A stretch of DNA of 64,000 bases, from positions 62,001 through 126,000 of the forward strand of contig JAJNNY010000074.1 of assembly GCA_022453515.1 (NCBI GenBank), in the 5' to 3' direction. Below are positions 23,744-35,199 of the stretch, one piece after another. How positions within the stretch are numbered: the first letter of the stretch is position 1; each line of letters begins with the position of its first letter. Under the pieces are notes generated by a model. It had not been told where the DNA came from. It was given only the letters and a program-made list of their open reading frames with translations, and made no database searches. The stretch is from Astrocystis sublimbata. Lineage: Eukaryota > Ascomycota > Sordariomycetes > Xylariales > Xylariaceae. The translations under genes and the position numbers were made by a program.

Positions 23744-25464
23744 ATGGCAGGCCTTAATATGCTCGCCTCCTGGATGAAGGAGCAGAAGCCCCAGGGCCCG
23801 AGCATGAAGAGCGCGCCGGTCTTCTACCGCAACCTCGAAGAGGCGCTGGACGTGAAGCGGGCGGAACAGGGGTTTTACGCTCGCAACATCAGCCCTTGGA
23901 AGACCGGCCAGGCCGTCGACTTTGGCTCCAACGACATCCTCTCACTCGGCACCTCGGGCAGGATACGCGAGGCCTTCCTCAAGGAGTTGGCGCAGCACCC
24001 GGATTTCTCGCTGTACTCGGGCGGTTCCCGCGCCGTCGACGGCAACTACAAGTACATTGAGCAGGTGGAGCAGGAGATCGCTGACTTTCACGGCGCCAAG
24101 ACGGCCATCATCCTCGGGTCCGGCTTCGAAGCTAACGTGGCCATTTATGAGGCCATACCGAGACCCGGCGATGTAATTATTTACGACGAGTTAGTGCATG
24201 CTAGTACCAATGATGGCATGCGGAATAGCTGTGAGTTGGGCCTACCTGTTGCCCTGGTGAAATGGCATAGTCTGGGTGGATGGCCGCAATTATACTCCAG
24301 CCCTGACGCTTTGAGCCCTCTTCAATAGTAATCGCTAACTCTTGAATGCCGCAGTGGCACAGCACAAGCTATCATTCCGACATAATGATGTCGATGCGTT
24401 CCGAGAGACATTAATATCGGTGCTGGACTCTCAGCCTATGATTAGGAATGGGTCTCGTTGTGTGCTTATTTCGGTTGAGTCAGTATACAGTATGGATGGG
24501 GATTTATGCCCTCTAGAGGAGTTTATCGACATCACGAAGGAGCTCTGCCCTCACGAAAATGCAGTGTTCATTGTCGACGAGGCCCACGCTACAGGCGTCG
24601 TTGGACCCAAGGGCGAAGGCCTTGTGAGCGCTCTCGGGCTCGAGAATGAGATCGCTGTGAGATTGCACACATGTGGCAAGGCTATGGCGTCGAGCGGCGG
24701 TAAGAACCTCTTACTTATGTCTTCATGCTCGTCTTGTAGCGGTCATTCAGATGCGTCGATAACACCATTGCTAACTGATTATGATTGCTTGCTTCCAGCC
24801 TATATACTCGGGAACGAGACCATTCGGAGAACGATTCTGAACTTTTCCCGTTCTGTTGTTTATACCACAGCTCCGAGCTTCACCGAGGTAGCGGCTATCC
24901 GCGCTGGCTTACACCTACTATCCTCAGGCCAGTGTCAGGATGTAAGACTCACTCACCCTCAACGTTTTTGTTCAAACCGGCCTCTTACATCAAGCTTGAC
25001 TAACTTGTGAACTAATTTCGCCCCTGAAGCTTCAGCAAAACATACAACATCTTGTCGAGCACTTTTTCGACGCCATGACCTCCAACTCCGTATGGGAGGA
25101 AGCATCCTCCCTAGGCATCTTATCGATCCCGCTTCTCGACGTGCGCGACACGCAGCAGTTCATAACGCATATCGTAGCCCTATGGACGCGTCAGCGGTAC
25201 AACTACTGGCTCGTATTCCAGCTACAATTGGCAGGTTTCTGCGCTTTCCCCATGGACTACCCTACCGTGCCCAAAGGCCAGAGTCGCATTCGCCTCATGA
25301 TACATGGGGGCAACACCGAAGCCGAGGTCGAGGCACTGGCCACATGCATATGCGACTTTGCCCGCGAGATGATCGATATCGAGAAGAAGGGGGCGGATGC
25401 AACCGGCAGGACGGGCATTCCGAAGGCGGCGCAACAGATTTATGCGTTGATGTCGAGCGTGTAA
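23744..25464 (+). CDS. PLP-dependent alpha-oxoamine synthase (BioF/SPT-like aminotransferase class II)
   Basis: Four exons (23744-24230, 24355-24699, 24799-24941, 25030-25464) give 469 aa with matching phases. The fold type I PLP landmarks are DFGSNDILSLG near the N-terminus, YSGGSRAVDGNYKYIEQVE, an IILGSGFEANVA segment, IVDEAHATGVVGPKGEG (cofactor-contacting Asp and His), and the Schiff-base Lys in HTCGKAMASSGA near 270. The family condenses an acyl-CoA or acyl thioester with an amino acid, losing CO2 (KAPA synthase, serine palmitoyltransferase, FUM8). There is no N-terminal membrane segment, and the C-terminus (MSSV) is not a peroxisomal SKL signal. The Lys-site sequence looks more BioF-like than SPT-like. 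Beside a PKS without a release domain, the likely job is chain offloading with an amino acid. A biotin-pathway role is the alternative. Confidence 0.88.
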
Positions 25465-27141
25465 AGCGCTTAGTAGCCGAGTAGAGTATCGATTGCGTTT
25501 GTGTGACATGGCATGTTATGCTGGATGTCCAGCTTCAAGTTGAGGACTTTCCTGGTCAGCACTGGAAGGAAAGCTCATGTCAAGCATGGACGATGAGATG
25601 ACGTGATGAGACGACGCGATGCAAGGAAAGTCCACAGTCTTAGTGAGTGACTGGAGTTATTACCAAGCGTCCTAGACTCGAATACAATGAACTGAAATAT
25701 GAGTAATACTATGAGATCCTACGTATCACAACTGGAACACCTGGCGCAGTATAATCATGATAGCTGGTTTTTATAGTGAAGCCTATGCCAGTAGGTAACA
25801 GCCTCGTCGCGGTGGTCCTTTAGCCCACCTGATAATGTACGTTGACATGGACTGGTTTTGTAACCCTATGAAAGCGTTTCCATCACTCGGGAAGTCGAGG
25901 AGACCGGTAAACACAGCATCAAGAATGACAAGTAAGACAAGTAAGACCCGGCTCCCTCTTGAGAAAATGCTTTATAATCGGATTGAATCTAATGAACCCA
26001 GCGCCCCTTTAGTGATGCCCATTTGCGCGAATTGACCTCGTACGCACTCTGTTGTGTAACAACAGTCTTACCAGGCAATAAGATTGACATACTGTGAGTT
26101 TGTTTCGCAGGCCTATTGTTAGCTTCCAATTCGACCTCATTTCTGGCCTTTTTGCAGGTAGGGTTGTCATCACTCCGGTGTGCCAAGGGTCATAGGTAGG
26201 CTGTGATACCATCTCCAACAAGTTTTATCTTTCAGTTCACCGTATAGGCAGGCTGTGATCCCCAGTGCAACCCAAGTACCTAAATAGATAAGTCATTTTA
26301 CAAGAAAGTGTACACCCAGACGGAGAGCCTCCCAACATTGCAGGTGAATCTCTATGGGCTGCTGGAGTCGGTCTCGATTGGAGCTTACCAGCCGGTGGGC
26401 TGCGATATCATTCCGTTATAAAATGTCGATCCCCTCTGCAGTCATCATTTGAAGCAAGTTCATTGGCATCTCCTTCGAATCCTTTGGCGTCACACAGGGG
26501 CCGAAACTGAGCCCAGGAGCCCAATAACACGCTGTGTTTTTGGAACTCCGCCCCTTTCAATCAACTTACAAAAGGCACTGGTTCGCGTGAGGTGTGACAA
26601 GGGAGGGGAAACGATATGCCTTATTGCCCAGCAACGGTTGATTGGTCAATCGCTACGCTTACGTTGATGCTGAAGTTCACCCACCCCCCTTTTTCGCAGT
26701 TGCGATATGGCAATGGGATTTGACAGGCATATACGAATACTCCGTGCAACATTTATATACAGAGAAGTGCCGTGGCGAATGACTTCTCATTCACTTATCA
26801 GTGGCTCTCAGACATAGAGGCTAGACGATAATCAAGGTTACCGTAGGATTAGCGGGATGGTTACGCTGGCAGCCGAAGATCTTATGCTGCTATCCGCGCG
26901 GTTCTATTCCGACATATGTGTGGTACTTGGCCTGGCCAGTTACTCGTCCTGGCTTAAAACAGGAAGCCCCCGCTACCCTATACCACCGAATCCATGTATG
27001 TTGGAGACAGATCCACGGCGAGAATCGTTCTGGGCATTCACCGAGCGAGGCACATCGCCGATATCGATCCACTCCAACAGTTCTTTGCTGTTATCATTTC
27101 GCGAATACAATCTTTCAAGCTTTTATCGTCAAGGTTACTAG
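25465..27141. other. Intergenic region, right edge of the cluster
   Basis: About 1.7 kb with no supported gene. Short frames at 26449-26667 and 26857-27141 do not extend or resemble known proteins. The region marks the right border of the PKS cluster as far as it can be judged. Confidence 0.45.
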
Positions 27142-28633
27142 ATGGCAACACGCCAGTCAGAATGCTATGCCTCCCTTTCCATCACCTTTGCGGCAGCGAC
27201 GGTGTCCTTGATCTGTAGATTATGGGCCCGAAAGCTCAAGAGGTTATCGCTGTCTTTAGATGACTACCTTGCCATCATAGCCTTTGTACGTAGCAACTAA
27301 GAAAATCAGCATAGTTTTTCTGTTCGCATGCATCATTGACTAGAAATGACATCCAGCTGAGCGCATTGGTCTACAACACTGCCTCATACGTATGTACGTA
27401 TATTCACGACGTCTATCAACCTTACTTAACTTACAAGCAAATATCAGGGCTTTGCCTTGGGCTCGGGCTCCGTTTCGAGGATGTATCTTACTCGTTAGAG
27501 GAGATCGGCCGTTTCAGCTCGCTCATCCATTTCATCGTCGAGCACAGCTACACTTTCTCTATCGCAGCCTCGCAGCTTTCACTCCTTTCGCTCTTCCTTC
27601 GAATCTTCTCGCCCGTCAACACCTTTCGTTACTCCGTATACACCCTGACGGCTGCTACAATGGTCTGGTTCTTGATTCGCGTGAGTTTCTATCTGTCCCG
27701 TTACTGCTTTCAATGATTTAACCGGGTTGTGTATCGTGTTCATTTTCTGACGAAGTTACATCAGCTGTTCTTAGTAACATTCCAATGTAACCCGCCGCGA
27801 TACATGTGGGACAAGACCGTCGAGGGCTCTTGTCATCTCGATACAGGCGAATTCTTCACCGGCACCGTCGCGGCCCACATGTTCCTGGATCTGTGCTTAA
27901 TGGTTCTGCCAGCATGTTGAGTGCCCCAAGTCCCAGTAAAACAAGCACGAACGGTCACTAGTGCTTATAGTCTATCATACAGGGCAGATTCGAAAGCTTG
28001 TTATGCCGCCCCTGCATAGGTTTGGAATCGCCGCTATGTTTATGTTTAGCATCGTGTATGTTAACGCGGCTCCTTCTTAGTTTCCCTGTATCTGACGTCC
28101 AAGACAGCGTATGCGTATCTTCCATCATGATGATCATCGAGGGCCAGCGGTACAGTAAAGACCCAAATGAACGGCTATGGAACGAAGTAGGGCCTATCAT
28201 CTGGTCGGGTGTCGAGATAAATCTCAGTCTCGTGACCGGTATGCTCTCTACCATGTTTATCAGCATCCGCCCTTACTCCAGACACGAAAAAACTTGCTGA
28301 TATTTGTCCTTATCCAATGTTCCAGCTTGTCTACCTCTAGTTCGCCCCGTCGTCCTCGCCACAAGTCGAAAGATCTCGAGCATGTCATTCAAGACGACGG
28401 CGCGATCGCCTTCGCAGTTGGCAACAGATCCCAACTCTTCGCTCGGCCTCGATAACATTTCCTGGCCGGGACACCGTTACAAGACAGGTTCTACACGTGA
28501 ACTCCTGGACACAGACGTTTCTGCGGGAAACTTGCGCGTTGAACCTAGCCATAAGCTGTACAGTTCCATTGACGTGCCAGCCACGACTAAGCAGCTAAGC
28601 AACTCGAAGATGACAAAACAAAGTTCGGTATGA
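27142..28633 (+). CDS. Fungal rhodopsin-domain (SAT4-like) integral membrane protein
   Basis: A multi-exon gene starting at 27142. Exon 1 is 27142-27285, with a GTACGT donor; the next exon starts at 27357. Later pieces carry family marks: LSLDDYLAIIAF, QLSLLSLFLRIFS, FQCNPPRYMWDKTVEGSC (conserved Cys pair loop), FLDLCLMVLPA, RKLVMPPLHRFGIAAMFMF and RPVVLATSRKI before a soluble tail. All introns can be closed with GT-AG signals; the intron after FMFSIV uses the acceptor at the GACAG just before 28107. Seven helices and a cytoplasmic tail of roughly 95 residues are expected. The ligand and function are unknown. It is distinct in sequence from the member at 5.3-6.7 kb. Exon borders around 27390-27450 are the least sure. 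Confidence 0.78.
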
Positions 28634-29341
28634 GTACAGTCCCAAATTCCTCGGGGGGTTGGTTGTCATATCTGTGTATCTCTCCAAGTCGACTAAATGT
28701 ACTCCTCCGTGAATGGCGAGTGAGCCTGCGGTATTTTCGACAACGACAGCCATGGTATGATACAGACGCGACGAGCAGCGGAATGGCGCAATATCGAGGA
28801 TAAAAGTGCGAGCACGGAGTCGAAATCGGCGAGGGTTGGAGGGCTTTTTATGAGTGTAACATGCCAAGATCGCGTGAAGATGAGTAACAGAGTCTAGATG
28901 CAAGGAGGATTCGAGGTTTGAAAAGGCCTACAGGTTCACAGGCCACGAAGATTTAGTCTTTAAGCTTCAAAGTTGCTGGAAGTACTGAATCCATCTCATG
29001 ATCTTTCATTCCCTCTCTTTCACCCTGTCAGTGTAACCACAAGTCTGATCAACACATTTATATGAAGAAAGTTGCCGATATCGATGCTGACAGCGGCGAA
29101 TCCCACTTGAAAATGTCAACCAAGGTAGGCAGGTAGCTTTGTCATCTCCAACATTGGGGGCCGGATCTCGAAACAGCTGATTTCCGCGGCTCCACCAATA
29201 ATTGGAGGATGTCACAAATCCTACGCTACGGACGTGTCTCACAATTATTATGTATGCTACGCAATCTGACATATACCTGGGCAAGGTAAGCAAGCAGGGC
29301 GATCTGTGTGCTGACTTGGTTATAGCTTCGAACTCCCCGAG
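28634..29341. other. Intergenic region
   Basis: About 0.7 kb with no supported gene; it likely holds the terminator of the gene to the left and the promoter of the surface protein to the right. Confidence 0.4.
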
Positions 29342-30541
29342 TTGATTTGTTTCTCCCGCAAGAAAACCGAAGCAAGCACTGAGACGGCTCCAGAAATGAC
29401 TACTTCATCCCCTATGCCTACGGGTCTTCTGGGCCCGTTAACAACCCAATTCATACCGCCCGGATCATGCGTGAGCCAAAGCCTTACCATCATCAGATAC
29501 CGTTCCGACTCGTCGGCCGACTACAACTACTATCTGACGGCCGGCCCGGGAGTATCCACATGCTTCCCTTCAAGCCGCTTCCCAGCATCGGGGCTCTACT
29601 ACTCCCCCGGACGATGTCCGTCTGACTACGTGGAAGCATGCACGATGACGGGGGGCAACTCGTTCGGGAATGCGACCGAGACGACAGTAAACTGCTGCCC
29701 GAGGTAATTGACTAATTACAAGCATACATTACATCCCTGTCATTCATACAGTCAGTCCACTGTTATTCAGTCACTGACCGGCCTGACTCTCAGGATGCCG
29801 TACTCATTTGCATGCAACTCGGACGCCGTTGGTAGCGACTGGGGGATCTTTGCCGACTGCACCACGTCCGTAGCGACGCTCGAAGTAGACAGCGACTTTT
29901 TCGCCGGGCTTCCGGTATCCAAATCGTCTGAAATCACTGTCGCTACCAACTCAAAGCTGGTTCTGACGAGCGCCGTGATCAACGGCTACGCCATCCAAGT
30001 GCGTTGGCAGGAAACCGACGAGGCCGCCCTCTTTGGATCCCAGTCATCGCCAACAGCCAGTGCCACATCAACTTCCAATAGACGACAGTCACCAACATCA
30101 ACGCCAACATCAATGCCAACGTCAATGCCAACAGTCGCACGCGCAGGGACCATTGCAGGGATCGTCATAGGATCTGTCGCAGGCGCTGTGCTGCTGGTTG
30201 GCGTCGTCCTCCTGCTCATCCGGTCGAAGAGGAAAAAGCTTGGACGACAGACACACATCGCAGGGCCAACAACGGATGCAGGTACAGTGGCCGACAAGCA
30301 GCACGGCATCCCAGCCCACAACGGCGGTCCGGCCAGCGTCTTTCAGAAGCAAGAGCTACCCGTGCATGCACGGAACGGCGTGATCCCGAGGCAAGAACTG
30401 TTTGCGGACTCTCCTGCTGCTGCAGTGTTACATCGAGAAAGGGTCGGCTGGGAAGACCCCGTTGGTGTGCTCCCCGAGTTCGACGCCACTGAACGACCGC
30501 GTGAACTACAGGCGGATCTCAATCGGCCGGAGCTTCCTTGA
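29342..30541 (+). CDS. Single-pass membrane glycoprotein with Cys-rich ectodomain
   Basis: Two exons (to 29703 and 29752-30541). The start may be 29342 or 29396; from 29396 the protein is about 365 aa. The N-terminal half has the pattern of a common fungal ectodomain family: a PLTTQFIPPGSC opening, a CFPSSRF segment, YYSPGRCPSDYVEAC and a CC pair. A Ser/Thr/Pro-rich stalk (about 220-250) leads to one strong membrane helix (AGIVIGSVAGAVLLVGVVLLLI) and a basic stop-transfer segment RSKRKKLGR. The cytoplasmic tail of about 100 residues is unremarkable. The layout suggests a surface or wall sensor-like protein, but no function is known. No classical signal peptide is visible at either start, so an upstream exon may be missing. 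Confidence 0.75.
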
Positions 30542-31447
30542 TGGCGGTGATCTTGGGAAGAGACAAGCTTGGCCGGTCGGTGATATGCTACATATACTGT
30601 GCCTGTGCTATGTTTGTCTTGCAGGGTCAAAGGCACACCAGCAATATGAAGGCAGAATAGACCGTATTCTGTATTGTATGATGAAAGAGAAGGTGGCTCT
30701 GGCCAAGCCAGGCAAAGTGGGCTATACATATACTAGCACTATGTACGTATGTGGCATAGTGAATGGCGGGGCACCAGCAACAGTTTGTGTATATTGATTG
30801 AAGTCACACTGAAATGAATCGATTTCAATGGTCTCTTCTCACGTGTCAGTCAGTTGGAAGACTGTGAGATTTTCCGTTGGTCGTTAAATTTGTATGTTAC
30901 TGAATAGGGGTTGAGTCCCTGCGTCGATGGCAACGTCCCTGTCGGTGCTGGTCGGTATGCTGGACCTGCTTTCCTTAGCGTATGCGACGAAGGCGAACGT
31001 AACTCGCGTATTTCCATGTTACAATTCTGTGAGCGTGGGGTTAGTGATGAGAATTTGTTTGATTATTTTCGTCTGTCACGGAGAAGCGGATTGCCGAGCG
31101 GCTGGCTGGCGGGCATGCAAGGGACAAAGATGTGAGGTAGGTGTTCCGTCCCGAAGTGTCCATCATGGCTTTCTCGTTGGTCATTACAGACTCCATAAGG
31201 TGCAGTTATATTCCCACATCCCCTTTGACGGACGATACAGTATGATACATCAAATGCTGCTGCAGGAAACACTGTACTATCGCCCGAAACTTAATTCCCA
31301 ATCAGGGAACCAACTCAATCCACAACCAACAATCATTCATCTACGCTCTCCATAAAAGTCATCTTGGGGTGTATCTGGCTCCCAAGCAGCCAAGTCCGGG
31401 GTAACTCCACTTCCCTCCCCATTACGCTTGGTGCAACCCTAGCTGCA
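30542..31447. other. Intergenic region
   Basis: About 0.9 kb with only short, poorly composed frames on both strands. No gene, repeat or RNA is supported. Confidence 0.4.
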
Positions 31448-32766
31448 ATGGCAACAGTGAACAGTGTCCAAGCTCCCGAGGCTCCCAAGCAACTTCCCTC
31501 GCCATCGCATGAGGTGATCGTCGTGTTGGAGGAAGTGCATCTGCCCGTGAGCCAGGTGGACACAAGCCCTCGTACTCATGAGATCATCTCTTATCGGAGT
31601 ATCTCCCGGCCAGACGAGATACGCGCCCGCGTCCAGTGTGCCAGCATCTTGATTGCTACCCAAGCCTTCATCACGGCCGACAGCTTGGGGGATGCACCAT
31701 ATCTGTAGGTGTGCCCACACCGCATTTTATAAGGAAGGGCTGATGAGGCGCCCAACGAGCCTTAACCTGTTGACTGACCCCCCGTGTAAGAAAATGTGTG
31801 ATCACGCCGACGTCTGGCACAAACCATATCGATCTGGATGAATGCAAGCGTCGAGGCATCAGAGTAGCCCGATGCGCCGGATCGACATCCCCGGCGGTTG
31901 CCGAGCATGCGCTAAGCCTTGTGCGTTGACCAGTACTGCGACAACAGTGATGGGAGCCTGAGGATACTAACGAAGAATGATTGAATCAGTACTTTGCGGC
32001 GAGGCGCAGGACCGTCATGCTTCATAATGATATCCAGACGCGAGATAAAAATGGCGATAATGCATGGACGCGCGAAGGCAGCGTTGCGTACAAGATGCGC
32101 ATGGCGAATGAGCAACCTCCGTGTTCCGTCGGGGAAGAAGTCGTGGGCATTATTGGCCACGGCCACATCGGTGCGTCACATTGCCTACCGTCATGCGGTC
32201 ATCCCATGCAAGTGTGTTTGCTTGTTTTATTGATTGTTTCTTGGTAAAAAACAGGAAAACGTCTCGAGGCACTTTGCAGCGGCCTCGGTATGGAGGTGCT
32301 TATATCTGAGCGGAAGAGCGGCGCAGCGCCCGCTAGGGATGCGATCGAGCCAAAAACGGAGCGGACTCCGTTCCGCGAGGTCATTGGAAAGGCTACTGTG
32401 CTTTTCATCTGTTGCATATCAACGGTAGAAACGCAGAACATGATCAACGCAGCCGAGATTCGCGCGTTGCGTCCCGAGACAGTCATCATCAACGTTTCGC
32501 GGGCAAATGTCGTCAACACCAGGGAAGTCATTAGGGCATTGCGCGAGCGGCGGATCTCGGGTGCCGCTGTCGATGTTTACGAACTGGAACCGGCCAGTAA
32601 GGAAGAGCATAGCGCGTACCTGGCCGAGAACACCAAGGATCTGAACCTGACGTTCTCGCCCCACGTGGGGTATTTCTCGACGAAAACCGTTGTCACTATG
32701 AAGTCGATGGTCAGAGAACGGATTAGGAGTTTTCTGGACGGTAATTTTGAAAAGTTTGAGGTTTGA
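31448..32766 (+). CDS. D-isomer-specific 2-hydroxyacid dehydrogenase
   Basis: Four exons (31448-31704, 31791-31920, 31990-32170, 32255-32766) give 359 aa with matching phases. The N-terminal catalytic part includes ITPTSGTNHIDLDECKRRGI. The NAD-binding motif is VVGIIGHGHIGKRLEAL (GxGxxG, split by the third intron). Active-site residues are visible: Arg in VSRANVV, Glu in YELEP, and His in SPHVGYFS. The family includes phosphoglycerate, glycerate and hydroxyisocaproate dehydrogenases acting on 2-hydroxy or 2-keto acids. The HVGYFS segment and overall pattern resemble phosphoglycerate-dehydrogenase-like members, but the substrate cannot be assigned. The first ATG preceding the alignable region was taken as the start. 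Confidence 0.88.
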
Positions 32767-33649
32767 GAAGGGCAACAGAGTAATTACACTACGGACGTAT
32801 GGTCACTCGAACAACCTCCCGCGTCATGGTTTCGAGAACAGATCTTGTTGATACTTGACATGTGGCTGTGGGCTCCCATATCTTGAGCAATGTGATTTCA
32901 GAACGATGACCCCCAAGATACTATCACTTCTGGCTTGGCTAGTGTTCAATGGTCACCTTCGTGCCCTCCCTGCCATAGATCAAAAGACCTGAACATTTGG
33001 GTACCCCTCGTAGGGATCTCATTATAGTTAGCCTTGGCCAGGTCTCAAAGGTCCAACTGAACTCGTACATGGTAATTACTCGACGTCTACATGCGTGAGA
33101 TATGAATAGATATAAGTGTGTATCGTGTCAGGTTTCCCCATCACCTCATGTCGAGGACTTCGGCCGGCTGAAGGCAGTAATTGCCTCTTACAGTATAGAG
33201 AGTGGCTGTAACTTGCTAAATTAGAATGCAGATGTCGTTTGTGACTTTGTCAAATGCAATCTTGCAGTTGAGGTTTGGGGATGCCGAGATAAATTGATAC
33301 TTACCCCTGATACCCGTACCGTCGTGCTTGCTTGGATGACGGATGACGTAACCGGGGCCGCACAGCCACAGCACATGAATGTGATAGTCTACATCGCATC
33401 GCGATCGACTTGGTCGATCATCTTGCGCACTTAAAACCCAGTTCTAGCTACATCTAACACCCGTGACAACTTAATGGTCAGGTGCCTATGCAGAAAACCT
33501 ACCCTTCCTATCATCGATCGTGAGCGGATGCCATAGCCGCAGCAAGATTGATACTACGGGTCTGGGTCCCCTCGCGAATTTCCGCGCTCAACCTACATAG
33601 CGCTTATAGGAAATACTCTCACCAAACGCACACCGGTTCCCGCATCTCC
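32767..33649. other. Intergenic region
   Basis: About 0.9 kb with no supported gene. An in-frame extension upstream of 33650 exists but looks non-coding. Confidence 0.4.
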
Positions 33650-34469
33650 ATGGCTTCGCAGGCAGAAGGTGAAGAGAGGAGCGGGCTGGAGACCGCAACG
33701 ACTCCACCAAATTCCGCCGCGCGATCTGACAACGGTCCGCGGATAGACATCCAAATCTCCTTCGATAGGTCGACACATTCTTATTCGCAACCTGAACCCC
33801 CGAAGATCACAATTACGGCTATATCACGAGCAAAACATCCCATTACCGTATTTACTTGGCGCAGGCCTCTGGATCCCCATGGGGCCCTCTCAAGTAGCGG
33901 TTACAGCATCACGGACCTATCAACCGGCAATCATGTGAAAACCACGCATGTCATGATCAATAGAACAGCGCTCTTAAGAGTCAGGGGCAGTTCTGACGAA
34001 AAATACTTCCTCACTTTGCTACCAAACACTCCCGTGGAATTATCCATAGGTACGTCGGGGTGCTCCCCCTCTTTCCCCCTTGTTCTATATCTGAGAAGTC
34101 GGTTACAATATTAAATCAACATCCTTACTAACTCATCACATCCAAGGTTTTGGTCGCGGTCGCGGAGGCGTCAAGCCGGATCCGCGCTCCGTCGTGGAGC
34201 GTGGCTGGGAACGGGACGAGCAGGGCAACGAGCGGAAGATTCGTCGCTCTAGCAAAGCCACAGGTGTGGACGGCCTGGAACCTGGACATACCTACTCTGT
34301 AGGCTTGAACATGGAATCTCTCAGGGCATGCTGGTGGGCTCCGGTGACGAAGGATGAGATTTTGGTGAATCAGCGAGGGGAGGGGTCTTATGTGCAGGAT
34401 TACCCGTGGAACAAAGACACCCCTTTGGACTTTCGTGTGAGTGAGGCAACGATAGAGGTGCTGGAGTAG
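33650..34469 (+). CDS. Conserved-looking hypothetical protein, 240 aa
   Basis: Two exons (33650-34049 and 34147-34469) join with GTACGT/AG signals to give 240 aa. After a polar N-terminus of about 35 residues, the protein has a beta-rich segment (IDIQISFDRS, PKITITAISRAKHPITVFTW), a region listing ITDLSTG and VELSIG, and a C-terminal part with PGHTYSVGL and a WW pair (RACWWAP). There is no signal peptide and no membrane segment. The pattern of alternating strands suggests a small beta-sandwich. I do not recognise the family and propose no function. Confidence 0.65.
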
Positions 34470-35199
34470 CCATTCCGCCGGCACAGTATCAGATGAAGAG
34501 AATAGCTGCGAGTGCGTGTGTGGCTAGAAAGGAGGTTCTTTTGATATCTCAACCTTGTACAAGAGCGCGCATTCACTCTATGATGGAGGGAGATTCAGAT
34601 CATATTTGGCTGTTAGTATAAATGCTTCCAGTCTCTGTGTGAGTGAGGTCCCAAACGGTGTATACGATAACCTTGGGTAACTACATACTCCCTGCCAATA
34701 TATTTAAGCGACGGCTCGCTTTCCGGAGTGAAACTTGGTACAGCTAGATTCAAAAGACTGACCGACTTACCTTCCACGTCCTCCTCCGCTTTCATGCAGC
34801 ATACAGTATGATATTTATTCAACGATTTCATCTAGTTGAACTCATCTAGCGAGAAAGAATGAAAGAGCCAACCTTCTGATATATATGCGTCTCATTAAGG
34901 GTTATGTAAACGTTATTCAATTATGATTGTATTCTTGTGTTATCTAATTATAGGGGCAGGCGAGATATACCTGGGGCCCAGGTACTAAACGCCTCAACCT
35001 TGAAGCGCACGCGGCTCTCTTATCATGATTCTGTTTGTTTTATCCCACGTCAGTATTTTACCAGACAACTACACTTACTTTCGTAGAGACTCAGAGAAAA
35101 CGAAAAGAAAAACGCGGTAGCATCGGCAGTGAAGGTTACACGACACTCTCTTCCACAAGGAAGGGGGGCGACTTGCAGAAATAACAAAGACAAACCAAC
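34470..35199. other. Intergenic region between convergent genes
   Basis: About 0.7 kb, AT-richer than its flanks, lying between two 3' ends, so it should contain both terminators. No gene is supported. Confidence 0.4.
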
